Source of the DNA: a bacterium
GTDB taxonomy: Bacteria; Eremiobacterota; Eremiobacteria; Baltobacterales; Baltobacteraceae
DNA: 6,311 nucleotides
Assembly: GCA_021781095.1 (NCBI GenBank)
Contig: JAJXXM010000025.1
Location: forward strand, 1-6,311
Direction of reading: 5' to 3'
The position numbers and the translations under genes are program-made. The notes under the pieces were generated by a model, which had not been told where the DNA came from, made no database searches, and saw only the letters and a program-made list of their open reading frames with translations. Below are positions 1 through 5,741 of this stretch, in pieces (the first letter of the stretch is position 1; every line of letters begins with the position of its first letter).

Positions 1-491
1 ACGTGACGTCGTTCCAGCGCGCGGTGAAGATGATCTTCGCGGGGAAGGCCGAGATCGTGCACGACCGCGACCGGCGGATCAACTCCGCAAATTTCGCGAT
101 GCGCATGCCATCGATCATCCGCCTGCTTTATTATATTCGTCGGCCGCGCCAACGCGTCGCGCTTACGAAGAAGAACGTCTTGATTCGCGACGACCACACC
201 TGCCAGTACTGCGGGAAGCAAGGCGATCGGCTGATGACCGTCGATCACGTCGTTCCCAAATCGCGCGGTGGCCCTTCTACGTGGGAGAACCTCGTCTGCG
301 CGTGCATGCGCTGTAACAATCGCAAGAACGACCGCACGCCGACCGAAGCGAACATGGAACTCCAGCGCAAACCGCGTCAGCCGAAATACATCCCGTGGAT
401 TCAGGTGAAACGCAATACGCTGCCCGACGAATGGGGCAAGTTCCTCTTCCTCTACAACGTCTCGATCGAAGAACGAATCGAAACAACCTAA
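1..491 (+). CDS. HNH endonuclease, 5'-truncated by window edge
   Basis: This is an HNH-family nuclease of the small chromosomal type common in bacteria; the physiological substrate of this group is unknown. The frame is read from base 3, and the first visible residues (VTSFQRAVKMIFAGKAE) match the region that normally lies some 10-20 residues inside the protein, so the true start is upstream of the window. Counting from base 3, a zinc-binding CxxC pair is at residues 67 and 70 (TCQYC), the catalytic Asp-His at 81-82 (VDHVVPKSRGG), the HNH asparagine at 96 (WENL) and the second CxxC at 101 and 104 (CMRCNNRK). All metal and catalytic residues are intact. The last 45 residues are basic and proline-rich, then end in a hydrophobic segment (KFLFLYN). 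It converges on the gene ending at 504, with 12 bases between the stops and no room for an obvious hairpin terminator. The family call is firm; the cellular role is not known. Confidence 0.9.
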   Translation, partial: VTSFQRAVKMIFAGKAEIVHDRDRRINSANFAMRMPSIIRLLYYIRRPRQRVALTKKNVLIRDDHTCQYCGKQGDRLMTVDHVVPKSRGGPSTWENLVCACMRCNNRKNDRTPTEANMELQRKPRQPKYIPWIQVKRNTLPDEWGKFLFLYNVSIEERIETT

Positions 492-503
492 TCCGAGCCG
501 GCC

Positions 504-950
504 TCAGCGTTTGATTCGCGAGACGGCGTAGGCGATCGGAATACCGAACGAGATGATGTGCGCGGCGAGAAGATTTGCTATACTCGCCGCGGTTGCGGGC
601 GGAGAGACGGCATGTCCGAGCGGAACGACCACCCAGCGCATGACGATCATGACGGCCGCACCGAAGAGAATGCCGCGCACGAGAACGTTGCGTTCGGCAC
701 GTGCGTCGCGCGCGAAAAGCAAGACGTAAGCGGTCGCCCAGGCGAGGCTGACGATCAGATCAAAAAATAAACCGAGGAGTGCACTGGCGACTCCGCCGGA
801 GAACGCCGCCGCGCCGAGTGCGTTCGATGCGTCCCATTGAAAGAGCTGGAGTGGAGTCGCTGCGTGCTGGACCGAGAGGAGCACCGACATGTAGATGTCG
901 ATTCCGATCCAACCGACGAGCCCCGAGAGAAGAATGCGCTTGATCGTCAT
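504..950 (-). CDS. 148-residue four-helix membrane protein of unknown function
   Basis: I cannot name this protein. It resembles unnamed small membrane proteins of environmental bacteria that share a 'W/F-D-A-S-x-x-LG-xx-AFSGG' loop followed by a membrane helix. Predicted helices lie at about residues 6-27, 56-79, 91-111 and 122-143. The conserved-looking loop QWDASNALGAAAFSGG (38-53) sits between helices 1 and 2, and the C-terminus ends in basic SRIKR. The frame stays open upstream to 1076, but that stretch encodes a polar, Arg/Pro-rich sequence without membrane character. The ATG at 950 is chosen because its A-T-G-A overlaps the stop of a remnant frame (947-1074), the same arrangement as in the two upstream gene pairs. 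The Shine-Dalgarno is weak (AAGAAA directly before the ATG), so expression probably depends on coupling or on a promoter in the slightly AT-richer patch around 1075-1120. It is last in the - strand block. Confidence 0.75.
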   Translation of the reverse strand: MTIKRILLSGLVGWIGIDIYMSVLLSVQHAATPLQLFQWDASNALGAAAFSGGVASALLGLFFDLIVSLAWATAYVLLFARDARAERNVLVRGILFGAAVMIVMRWVVVPLGHAVSPPATAASIANLLAAHIISFGIPIAYAVSRIKR

Positions 951-1074
951 TTTCTTATTGCGTGCATTCGGCGCCAAGCCGGGATCACCGTTAGGAGCGC
1001 ATAGGCCGCAAGGAGCCCCGCGCCTTCGTTCCGACCCATCGGCGCGATGTTGAGGTGGAAGCCCGCCACCGCGC
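947..1074 (-). pseudogene. 3' remnant of a duplicated small membrane-protein gene
   Basis: The last 36 or so codons of a paralogue of the 95-residue gene at 1563-1850 survive here: GFHLNIAPMGRNEGAGLLAA and onward to PAWRRMHAIRK, then TGA at 947-949. The intact gene reads GFHLNVAPIGRDEGAGLLAA in the same place. The frame is closed upstream by TAG at 1094-1096, and homology stops near 1074, so the first two thirds of the gene are gone. The only in-frame start inside the homologous part is a GTG at 1067-1069, without a Shine-Dalgarno, which would give about 38 residues holding one membrane helix. Codon differences from the intact copy are three synonymous changes plus I/V, S/A, V/I, I/M and D/N, which suggests it was once under protein-level selection. 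Its TGA overlaps the ATG at 950. It is most likely a decayed copy; a translated leader or mini-protein is possible but unsupported. Confidence 0.6.
965..1074. repeat. 110-bp direct repeat, copy 1 (left)
   Basis: This segment matches 1584-1693 without gaps at an offset of 619 bases, with about 12 mismatches in 110 positions. Bases 978-1029 are identical to 1597-1648, an uninterrupted block of 52 bases. Both copies have the same orientation. The right copy is the 3' third of an intact gene; this left copy is the coding part of the remnant at 947-1074. It carries no inverted-repeat termini and no flanking target duplication that I can see, so it looks like a segmental duplication rather than a mobile element. 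Confidence 0.9.
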
Positions 1075-1137
1075 AATGTTTTGAATGCCGACGCTATTTG
1101 TTTCGGACATTACGTCACGATCTCGTCGGGCCCGGCC

Positions 1138-1566
1138 TCAGCGCTGCGCTCGTTCGCGCTGAAGGGCGGAGAGTGCAGGTGCGAGCCCGATCAGTCCCGC
1201 GCTGAGGATAAGCAGCGCTCCAACATAGTTTTGCGGTGCTCGAAGGCCGAGCGAGTACGTGTAGATCGCCGAACCCGCTCCAAGCGCAACGAGGACGCTT
1301 TGGCTGACCACCCGCACGATTGCCTGGGTGCGCGGAGCGACCCCCGGAAAGGCGATGTTTTTTGCGCGAAGCTCGGCGCGTCGCACCACGGATAAGCCGA
1401 TGGTGCCCGCAAAGATGATCGCGAGCAGGAGCGTCGCCTCTCGCGAACTTGGTAGGTGCCACCCATCGAAGATCGGGGCGGCGAGCACCGCCATCGGTAC
1501 GAGCCCCGCTGCGACGCAGAGCGCTTTAAGGACAAACCATCGGTCTACAAAGAAGGTCGATTTCAT
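1138..1566 (-). CDS. 142-residue four-helix membrane protein of unknown function
   Basis: I do not recognise the family. The sequence predicts four membrane helices at about residues 11-31, 44-61, 83-106 and 114-133. A basic loop (VRRAELRAKN, 61-70) follows helix 2, and the C-terminus is basic (QRERAQR), consistent with an inner-membrane protein having both ends in the cytoplasm. No catalytic or metal-binding motif is evident. The ATG at 1566 overlaps the TGA of the preceding gene as ATGA (1563-1566). Upstream, inside the previous gene, lies a purine-rich GGGGAGCGGAAAAAA stretch that could serve as a loose ribosome-binding site. It is third in the block after the FAD monooxygenase and the 95-residue protein, so a shared task at the membrane is a reasonable inference. 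It does not align visibly with the 148-residue protein downstream, although both have similar lengths and topology and share 12 bases around their stops. Confidence 0.75.
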   Translation of the reverse strand: MKSTFFVDRWFVLKALCVAAGLVPMAVLAAPIFDGWHLPSSREATLLLAIIFAGTIGLSVVRRAELRAKNIAFPGVAPRTQAIVRVVSQSVLVALGAGSAIYTYSLGLRAPQNYVGALLILSAGLIGLAPALSALQRERAQR

Positions 1567-1850
1567 GGATTTTTTCCGCTCCCCATGCGGCGCCAGGCCG
1601 GGATCACCGTTAGGAGCGCATAGGCCGCAAGGAGCCCCGCGCCTTCGTCGCGACCGATCGGTGCAACGTTGAGGTGAAAGCCCGAAATCGCGCTATCGAG
1701 CACGATGAGCCCGACCGCGAAGACCGCAAGCTCCAGGGCGAAACGTAAGACGCGAGGGAGCGGCGGGATGCCGGACTTCGCCGCAATATAGGCGGTGGCC
1801 GCGAGCGCGGCGATAACGAGCAGCGCGGCGACGAGGAAGGGCGTGCTCAT
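1563..1850 (-). CDS. 95-residue three-helix membrane protein of unknown function
   Basis: This is a short integral membrane protein with no family I can name. Predicted helices are at about residues 4-24, 34-57 and 69-86. Between helices 2 and 3 is a loop, SGFHLNVAPIGRDEGAG (56-72), that is also kept in the duplicated remnant downstream and so may matter functionally. It ends in a basic tail (PAWRRMGSGKNP). The start at 1850 is well supported: GGAGG lies four bases upstream (1855-1859), the ATG overlaps the TGA of the FAD monooxygenase (ATGA, 1847-1850), and residue 2 onward is immediately a membrane helix. A longer reading from 1901 would overlap the monooxygenase by over 50 bases and add a non-hydrophobic leader. 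The 3' end overlaps the next gene by ATGA (1563-1566). Residues 53-89 correspond to the 110-bp repeat. Confidence 0.75.
   Translation of the reverse strand: MSTPFLVAALLVIAALAATAYIAAKSGIPPLPRVLRFALELAVFAVGLIVLDSAISGFHLNVAPIGRDEGAGLLAAYALLTVIPAWRRMGSGKNP
1584..1693. repeat. 110-bp direct repeat, copy 2 (right)
   Basis: This is the partner of 965-1074, in the same orientation at an offset of 619 bases and about 89% identity, with the perfect 52-base block at 1597-1648. It lies inside the intact 95-residue membrane-protein gene and encodes its loop and last helix. Similarity fades upstream of codon 53 (near 1693) and downstream of codon 89 (near 1584). Because this copy is part of a complete gene, it is the better candidate for the donor or ancestral state. 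Confidence 0.9.
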
Positions 1851-3358
1851 TCGCCCTCCGTCCCCGGCAACGGCGAAGCGCAGCAGAACGCGCGCTTCCA
1901 CATCGCTTCCACGCGCGCGCGCGTCGGTTTCTCGATCACTGCGGCGACGAAGCCGTCGGGGCGAATGACGATCGCGCTCGGGTGCTTGAGCAGCCAGCGC
2001 TTCGGCGGTTTTGCGAGTGCGAGCGTCTCGATGCCGTCGAGTCGCACGTCGCCGCAGCAGAGCAGCGCCGCACGTCCGCGGCGCTCTTCGTTGATGCGCC
2101 GGCCGTTATCGAGGGCGACATCGCCGATACGGCGCCCCGCAAGTGGGTGCGAGGTATCGACATCGGGTGAGCGGGTGTAGCGTCCGTCGAGCATGCCGAG
2201 GGTGCGGCAGGCTTTTCTACGCATGCCACGCGCGCGAAGGCTGCGGCGCATCCACGCGAAGGCAAAGCGTTTCAACGAGGGTGGTGCGTAGACGGCGAGG
2301 CGGGTCGCGAGATCGGTGGTGCGCTCGATGCTGTCGTTCTGCATCTCGCGCCGTTCGATGTCGTAGCCGACGAGCAACGCCTTCGCGCACTGCGACGATT
2401 TCAAGGCGCACGCGAGCCGCCAGGCAAGATTCGCCGTGTCGTGGATGCCCGCGTTCATGCCCTGTCCGCCCGCCGGGCTATTGAGATGCGCCGCATCGCC
2501 GGCGAGGGCGACGCGCCCCGAGATGAAGTTTGGCGCGTGGCGACGATGGATGCGAAAGAGGCTGCTCCAGAAAACCGTCGAGGTGCGTGCGTCCTCGCCG
2601 AAGAGGTGGGCGATGCGTTTCGCGTGGGCGTCGGGCGCGAGCGCGTCGTCGTCGCCGACGCTCGGAGCGACCGACGCGATCGTGCGCCAGAGCCCGGGTG
2701 CGTACTCGATGCCGAGAAGGAGCCCCGGCGCATCGAGCGCGATGCGCGGCGAAGGGAATCGTCGGCCCTCATCGCTCTCGATCCCGATATCGGCGATCGC
2801 GACGCGGGTGGAATAGGTCGCGCCTTGCAGCGCGAAACCGAGGGCGTGTCGCACGAAGCCGTGCGCGCCGTCGGCGCCGACGACGAAGGGTGCCGAAAGC
2901 GTCGTCGTCCCGTTCGCGCCGCGCACGCCGAGCCGCACTTCGTCGTCATCCTGTTCGAGCGCGACCGCTTCTTCGTCGTAGCGGATCTCGCAGAGCGAAT
3001 GCTCGGCGACGCGTTCGCGCAGAATACGAACGGTGTCGTACTGCGGAATAAAGAGGACGCCGGGGCTCTCGACGCTATCGGCGATCTCGCGAAAGTCGAC
3101 CGAGAGCAGCGCTTCGTTGCTCGCGGCATCGTGCGGGGTGAAGAGCGTCGTAAAGCGTCCCGCCGCCAGGAGCGGCTCCCAGGCACCCCAATCGCGCAAG
3201 AGTTCGGCGGTTCGCGGCCAGATCACGAGGGCGCGCGATTCCCGAGCAATCTCCCGGGAACGCTCGATGACGAGGGAACGCACGCCGTGGTGAGCGAGCC
3301 CCAGCGCGAGCGAGCAGCCGACGGGGCCGGCGCCGACAATGACGACCTCGGGTTTCAT
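1847..3358 (-). CDS. FAD-dependent aromatic-ring monooxygenase (PHBH/MhpA-like)
   Basis: This is a single-component flavoprotein hydroxylase of the FAD_binding_3 group, expected to use NAD(P)H and O2 to hydroxylate an aromatic or polyketide-like substrate in the cytoplasm; the substrate cannot be read from sequence. All three flavin fingerprints are present: GAGPVG at residues 9-14 with the ribose-binding acidic residue at E32 (VIERS), the DG motif at 163-164 (VVGADGAHGFVR), and the GD motif at 287-288 (VALAGDAAHLNSPAGGQGMN). The family signatures SRAL-x-WPRT (41-50) and IPQYDTVRIL (104-113) are also kept. The C-terminal domain ends in the typical RPDG (466-469), although the usual following tryptophan is alanine (FVAAV). 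At 503 residues it is somewhat shorter than MhpA. The ATG at 3358 opens directly into the nucleotide-binding strand; a GGAGG lies 16 bases upstream, farther than ideal. It leads a coupled block with two small membrane proteins and is divergent from the biotin operon. Confidence 0.88.
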   Translation of the reverse strand: MKPEVVIVGAGPVGCSLALGLAHHGVRSLVIERSREIARESRALVIWPRTAELLRDWGAWEPLLAAGRFTTLFTPHDAASNEALLSVDFREIADSVESPGVLFIPQYDTVRILRERVAEHSLCEIRYDEEAVALEQDDDEVRLGVRGANGTTTLSAPFVVGADGAHGFVRHALGFALQGATYSTRVAIADIGIESDEGRRFPSPRIALDAPGLLLGIEYAPGLWRTIASVAPSVGDDDALAPDAHAKRIAHLFGEDARTSTVFWSSLFRIHRRHAPNFISGRVALAGDAAHLNSPAGGQGMNAGIHDTANLAWRLACALKSSQCAKALLVGYDIERREMQNDSIERTTDLATRLAVYAPPSLKRFAFAWMRRSLRARGMRRKACRTLGMLDGRYTRSPDVDTSHPLAGRRIGDVALDNGRRINEERRGRAALLCCGDVRLDGIETLALAKPPKRWLLKHPSAIVIRPDGFVAAVIEKPTRARVEAMWKRAFCCASPLPGTEGE

Positions 3359-3441
3359 GCTCGCTGTTGGTACGCCTCCGGGGTGCGGCACTCATGCTCG
3401 CACAAGGGGTGCGGCGCATCCGGCGGGTACAGGCGACGGTG
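3359..3441. promoter_or_regulatory. Divergent intergenic region between monooxygenase and bioA
   Basis: These 83 bases separate two divergent gene blocks and presumably hold both promoters; no -10/-35 pair convinces me on either strand. Two exact copies of GGGGTGCGGC occur in direct orientation at 3380-3389 and 3406-3415, 26 bases apart start to start. The first is extended into a small palindrome, GTGCGGCAC (3383-3391). I see no BirA-, BioR- or BioQ-type operator. The bioA frame is open through this region, with an alternative ATG at 3394 and a TTG at 3367, so part of it could be coding if bioA starts earlier. Confidence 0.4.
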
Positions 3442-4650
3442 ATGCTCGGCACCGCTCACCATTGGCTCCCCTTTACCCAGATGAACGCTCCGGAGGCGCA
3501 CCTCCGCCGCTTCGTGCGCGGCGAGGGGAGCTGGCTCTACGACGAAAACGGCGCCCGACTCTTCGACGCGGTGAGCTCGATCTGGACGACCATCCACGGG
3601 CACTGTCACCCGCGGATCGCCGAAGCGATTGCGAAGCAGGCCCATCTGCTCGACCACGCGACCGCCCTCGGTGCGAGCAATCCCGTCGCCGAGAGCCTCG
3701 CCGCACGGCTCTGCGCGCTGACCGGAATGCAGCACGCAATCTTCGCCTCCGACGGCGCGAGTGCGGTCGAGACCGCGGTCAAGATCGCCCTTCAGTATTG
3801 GCAAAATATCGGGCAACCGCAGCGCACGCGCATCGTTCGGCTGCACAATTCCTACCATGGCGATACCGTCGGGGCGATGAGTTGTTCGAACATCGCCCTT
3901 TTCAACGAGCGTTTTGCCGCGATCACCTTCGAAACGTACGAACTCGGCAGCGTCGATCTCGCGAGCGACGACATCGCCGTAGTCATTGTCGAGCCGCTGG
4001 TGCAAGCGGCGGCCGGCATGCGTACCGTTTCGCGACATCGCTACGAGCTGCTCGCGGGGATGACTCCGTTATTGATCTGCGACGAAATTGCGACCGGTTT
4101 TGGAAGGACGGGAACGATGTTCGCCTTCGAACAGGCGCCGATTCGCCCCGACCTCCTGGTGCTGGGAAAAGGCATCACCGGCGGAGCGCTCGCGCTCTCG
4201 GCGACCCTGGCGACCGAGCGCGTGTACGAAGCCTTTCTCGGGGAGTATCTCGAGTTCAAACATCTTTTTCACGGGCATTCGTACGCCGGCAATCCCATCG
4301 CTTGTGCGGCCGCGCTCGCGAGCCTCGCGCTCTTCGATGAAGAACACACGATCGTCTCGGCGCTCTCGCTTTCCGCCTGCATTCGCCGTAGGCTCGATTC
4401 GCTGCGATTCCACGCGCTCGTTCGCGACGTGCGCGCGGTCGGCACGATGGTGGGGATCGAATTGCACGCCGAACGCATCGAACCACGCGGGTCGCTCACG
4501 CCGGCGTGGCGGATTGCAGACGGCCTATACCGCGCCGGACATTTCATGCGACCGATCGGCGACGTCATACAGTTCGTGCCTCCGCTCTGTTCGCGCGAAG
4601 AGCAAGTCGATGCGTTTTTCGATGCGTTGGTCGTGGAGTTGGGGCCGTGA
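3442..4650 (+). CDS. bioA: 7,8-diaminononanoate aminotransferase, BioK-like
   Basis: This PLP fold-type I class III aminotransferase converts KAPA to DAPA, the antepenultimate step of biotin synthesis. Seen in the sequence: an N-terminal substrate motif HWLPFTQM, SSIWTTIHGH, the phosphate-binding SDGASAVE, YHGDT (residues 138-142), EPLVQAAAGM (E184), the PLP-pyridine aspartate D214 in DEIATGFGRTG, the Schiff-base lysine K243 in GKGITGG, and HGHSYAGNP. Several of these differ from E. coli BioA (HPYTSM, SSWW, GKALTGG, HGPTF) and match the B. subtilis BioK type, which takes its amino group from lysine instead of SAM; the donor here is inferred only. At 402 residues it is short, mainly through about 25 residues missing between YHGDT and EPLVQ. 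The ATG at 3442 is preceded by a weak AGG eight bases away; a GTG at 3439 and an ATG at 3394 are alternatives, but family homology begins only at HWLPF. Its stop overlaps the bioF start (GTGA). Confidence 0.9.
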   Translation: MLGTAHHWLPFTQMNAPEAHLRRFVRGEGSWLYDENGARLFDAVSSIWTTIHGHCHPRIAEAIAKQAHLLDHATALGASNPVAESLAARLCALTGMQHAIFASDGASAVETAVKIALQYWQNIGQPQRTRIVRLHNSYHGDTVGAMSCSNIALFNERFAAITFETYELGSVDLASDDIAVVIVEPLVQAAAGMRTVSRHRYELLAGMTPLLICDEIATGFGRTGTMFAFEQAPIRPDLLVLGKGITGGALALSATLATERVYEAFLGEYLEFKHLFHGHSYAGNPIACAAALASLALFDEEHTIVSALSLSACIRRRLDSLRFHALVRDVRAVGTMVGIELHAERIEPRGSLTPAWRIADGLYRAGHFMRPIGDVIQFVPPLCSREEQVDAFFDALVVELGP

Positions 4651-5741
4651 GCTATCTCGAACGTGCGCGCGAGCAACTCGCGCAGATCGACGGCATGCAT
4701 CGCCGTCGCTCGCTGGAGCCTCAAGGGCACCCTGACGCGATCGATTTTTCCGGAAACGATTACCTTTCGCTCGCGCGCGAACCGCAGGTCGTCGAAGCCT
4801 TGCGCCGAGCGCGAAGCGTGGGCTCGGGTGGATCGCGGCTGCTCGGCGGCCGTCACCGCGAATATTACCTGTTGGAAGAAGAGCTCGCGCGGTGGTTGGG
4901 GCGCGAACGCGCGTTGCTCTTCTCGTCGGGATATCACGCCGCGATCGGTGTCGCGCCGACGATCGGCGACCTCGTCGATCGAATCGACTCCGACGAACTC
5001 AACCATGCGTGTTGGATCGATGGCATGCGGCTTTCGCGGACGCCGCGCGCGATCTTCGCGCATGGAAATCCCCCAATCGGCGACGGCCGCCCCCGTGCGG
5101 TCGTTAGCGAGAGCCTCTTCAGCATGGACGGCGATGCGATCGACGTCGCGCGTTATCGGGCACTTCTCGGGCCGCACGACGTGTTGATACTCGACGAAGC
5201 CCACGCGCTCGGAGTGCTCGGCGCGCGCGGTGCCGGGCTGGCCTACGGCGTCGAGGACGAACGCATCTTGGTGATGGGAACGCTCTCGAAATCGTTCGGC
5301 TGTTTCGGCGGCTTCGTCGCCGGTGCCGCCGATGCGATCGAGTTGCTCGTCAATCGGGCGCGAAGCTTTATATTCGATACCGCAATGCCGCCGGCACTGG
5401 CAACGGCGGCGCGGATTTCCCTGATGCTGCTCGCCGGCGAACTCGGCGATCGGCGTCGCGCGCATCTTCGCGAGACGTACGCGCATCTCCACGCGGGGCT
5501 GGCCTCGCTCGGAATAGCAAGCCCGGCGGAGTTCTCTCCGATCGTTCCGATCGTGTTGGGCAGTGAAGAACGGGCGCTCGCCGTCGCCGCGCAGTTGCGC
5601 GCGGGACGCATCGAGGCTCCCGCGATTCGTCCGCCGACCGTGCCGCGCGGTTCGTCGCGGTTGCGCCTGTCGCTGCGCGCCGATCATCGCAAGGAGCACG
5701 TCGATGTGTTGATCGAGCGTCTGCGCGCGGCGATGGCATGA
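4647..5741 (+). CDS. bioF: 8-amino-7-oxononanoate synthase
   Basis: BioF is a PLP-dependent alpha-oxoamine synthase that condenses pimeloyl-ACP (or pimeloyl-CoA) with L-alanine, releasing CO2 and the carrier, to give KAPA for BioA. Visible signatures, in order: FSGNDYLSLA, GSGGSRLLGG, the substrate-pocket SDELNHACWIDG, ESLFSMDGD, the cofactor-binding DEAHALG with D183 and H186, the Schiff-base lysine K215 in TLSKSFG followed by a Gly/Phe-rich CFGGFVAG, and the C-terminal AIRPPTVPRGSSRLRLSL. The 364 residues are slightly fewer than the 384 of E. coli. The frame is open far upstream, but the GTG at 4647 is chosen because it overlaps the bioA stop as GTGA, has GGAG eight bases upstream (4635-4638), and begins a normal BioF N-terminus (SYLERAREQLAQI). 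Its stop overlaps the bioD ATG. The family includes 2-amino-3-ketobutyrate CoA ligase and other oxoamine synthases; operon context makes BioF by far the best call. Confidence 0.95.
   Translation: MSYLERAREQLAQIDGMHRRRSLEPQGHPDAIDFSGNDYLSLAREPQVVEALRRARSVGSGGSRLLGGRHREYYLLEEELARWLGRERALLFSSGYHAAIGVAPTIGDLVDRIDSDELNHACWIDGMRLSRTPRAIFAHGNPPIGDGRPRAVVSESLFSMDGDAIDVARYRALLGPHDVLILDEAHALGVLGARGAGLAYGVEDERILVMGTLSKSFGCFGGFVAGAADAIELLVNRARSFIFDTAMPPALATAARISLMLLAGELGDRRRAHLRETYAHLHAGLASLGIASPAEFSPIVPIVLGSEERALAVAAQLRAGRIEAPAIRPPTVPRGSSRLRLSLRADHRKEHVDVLIERLRAAMA

Noticed and set aside
1..491. HNH gene as a homing endonuclease or part of a mobile or defence element
   Set aside because: No intron, intein, integrase, restriction or methylase partner is visible, and the protein matches the common stand-alone chromosomal HNH type.
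492..503. Bidirectional terminator between the convergent HNH and membrane-protein genes
   Set aside because: Only 12 bases are available; the GCCGGC palindrome spanning 497-502 is too short and lacks a T-run.
558..770. + strand 70-codon frame within the 148-residue membrane-protein gene
   Set aside because: Polar, low-complexity product; antisense to a sequence with clear membrane-helix periodicity.
1067..1069. GTG as start of a genuine 38-residue membrane mini-protein
   Set aside because: No Shine-Dalgarno, and the sequence is simply the tail of a larger paralogue; kept as a remnant instead.
965..1693. The 110-bp repeats as insertion-sequence ends, a MITE or recombination sites
   Set aside because: They are direct, coding-derived, have no inverted termini or target-site duplications, and the sequence between them is an ordinary gene.
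2441..3442. Long + strand open frame opposite the FAD monooxygenase
   Set aside because: It lies entirely antisense to a gene with all three flavin motifs; its product is a low-complexity Arg/Ala/Glu-rich sequence typical of reverse-strand frames in GC-rich DNA.
3339..4340. + strand open frame overlapping bioA in another frame
   Set aside because: Arg/Pro-rich shadow of bioA without any recognisable motif.
4936..5560. Frequent CGATCG words, resembling the cyanobacterial HIP1 element
   Set aside because: The full HIP1 octamer GCGATCGC is not repeated; the words fit general GC-rich codon use (Ile-Asp/Arg-Ser combinations).
4269..5699. Very long - strand open frame (476 codons) opposite bioA and bioF
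   Set aside because: Both underlying genes are unmistakable; the antisense product shows no domain and is biased in composition.
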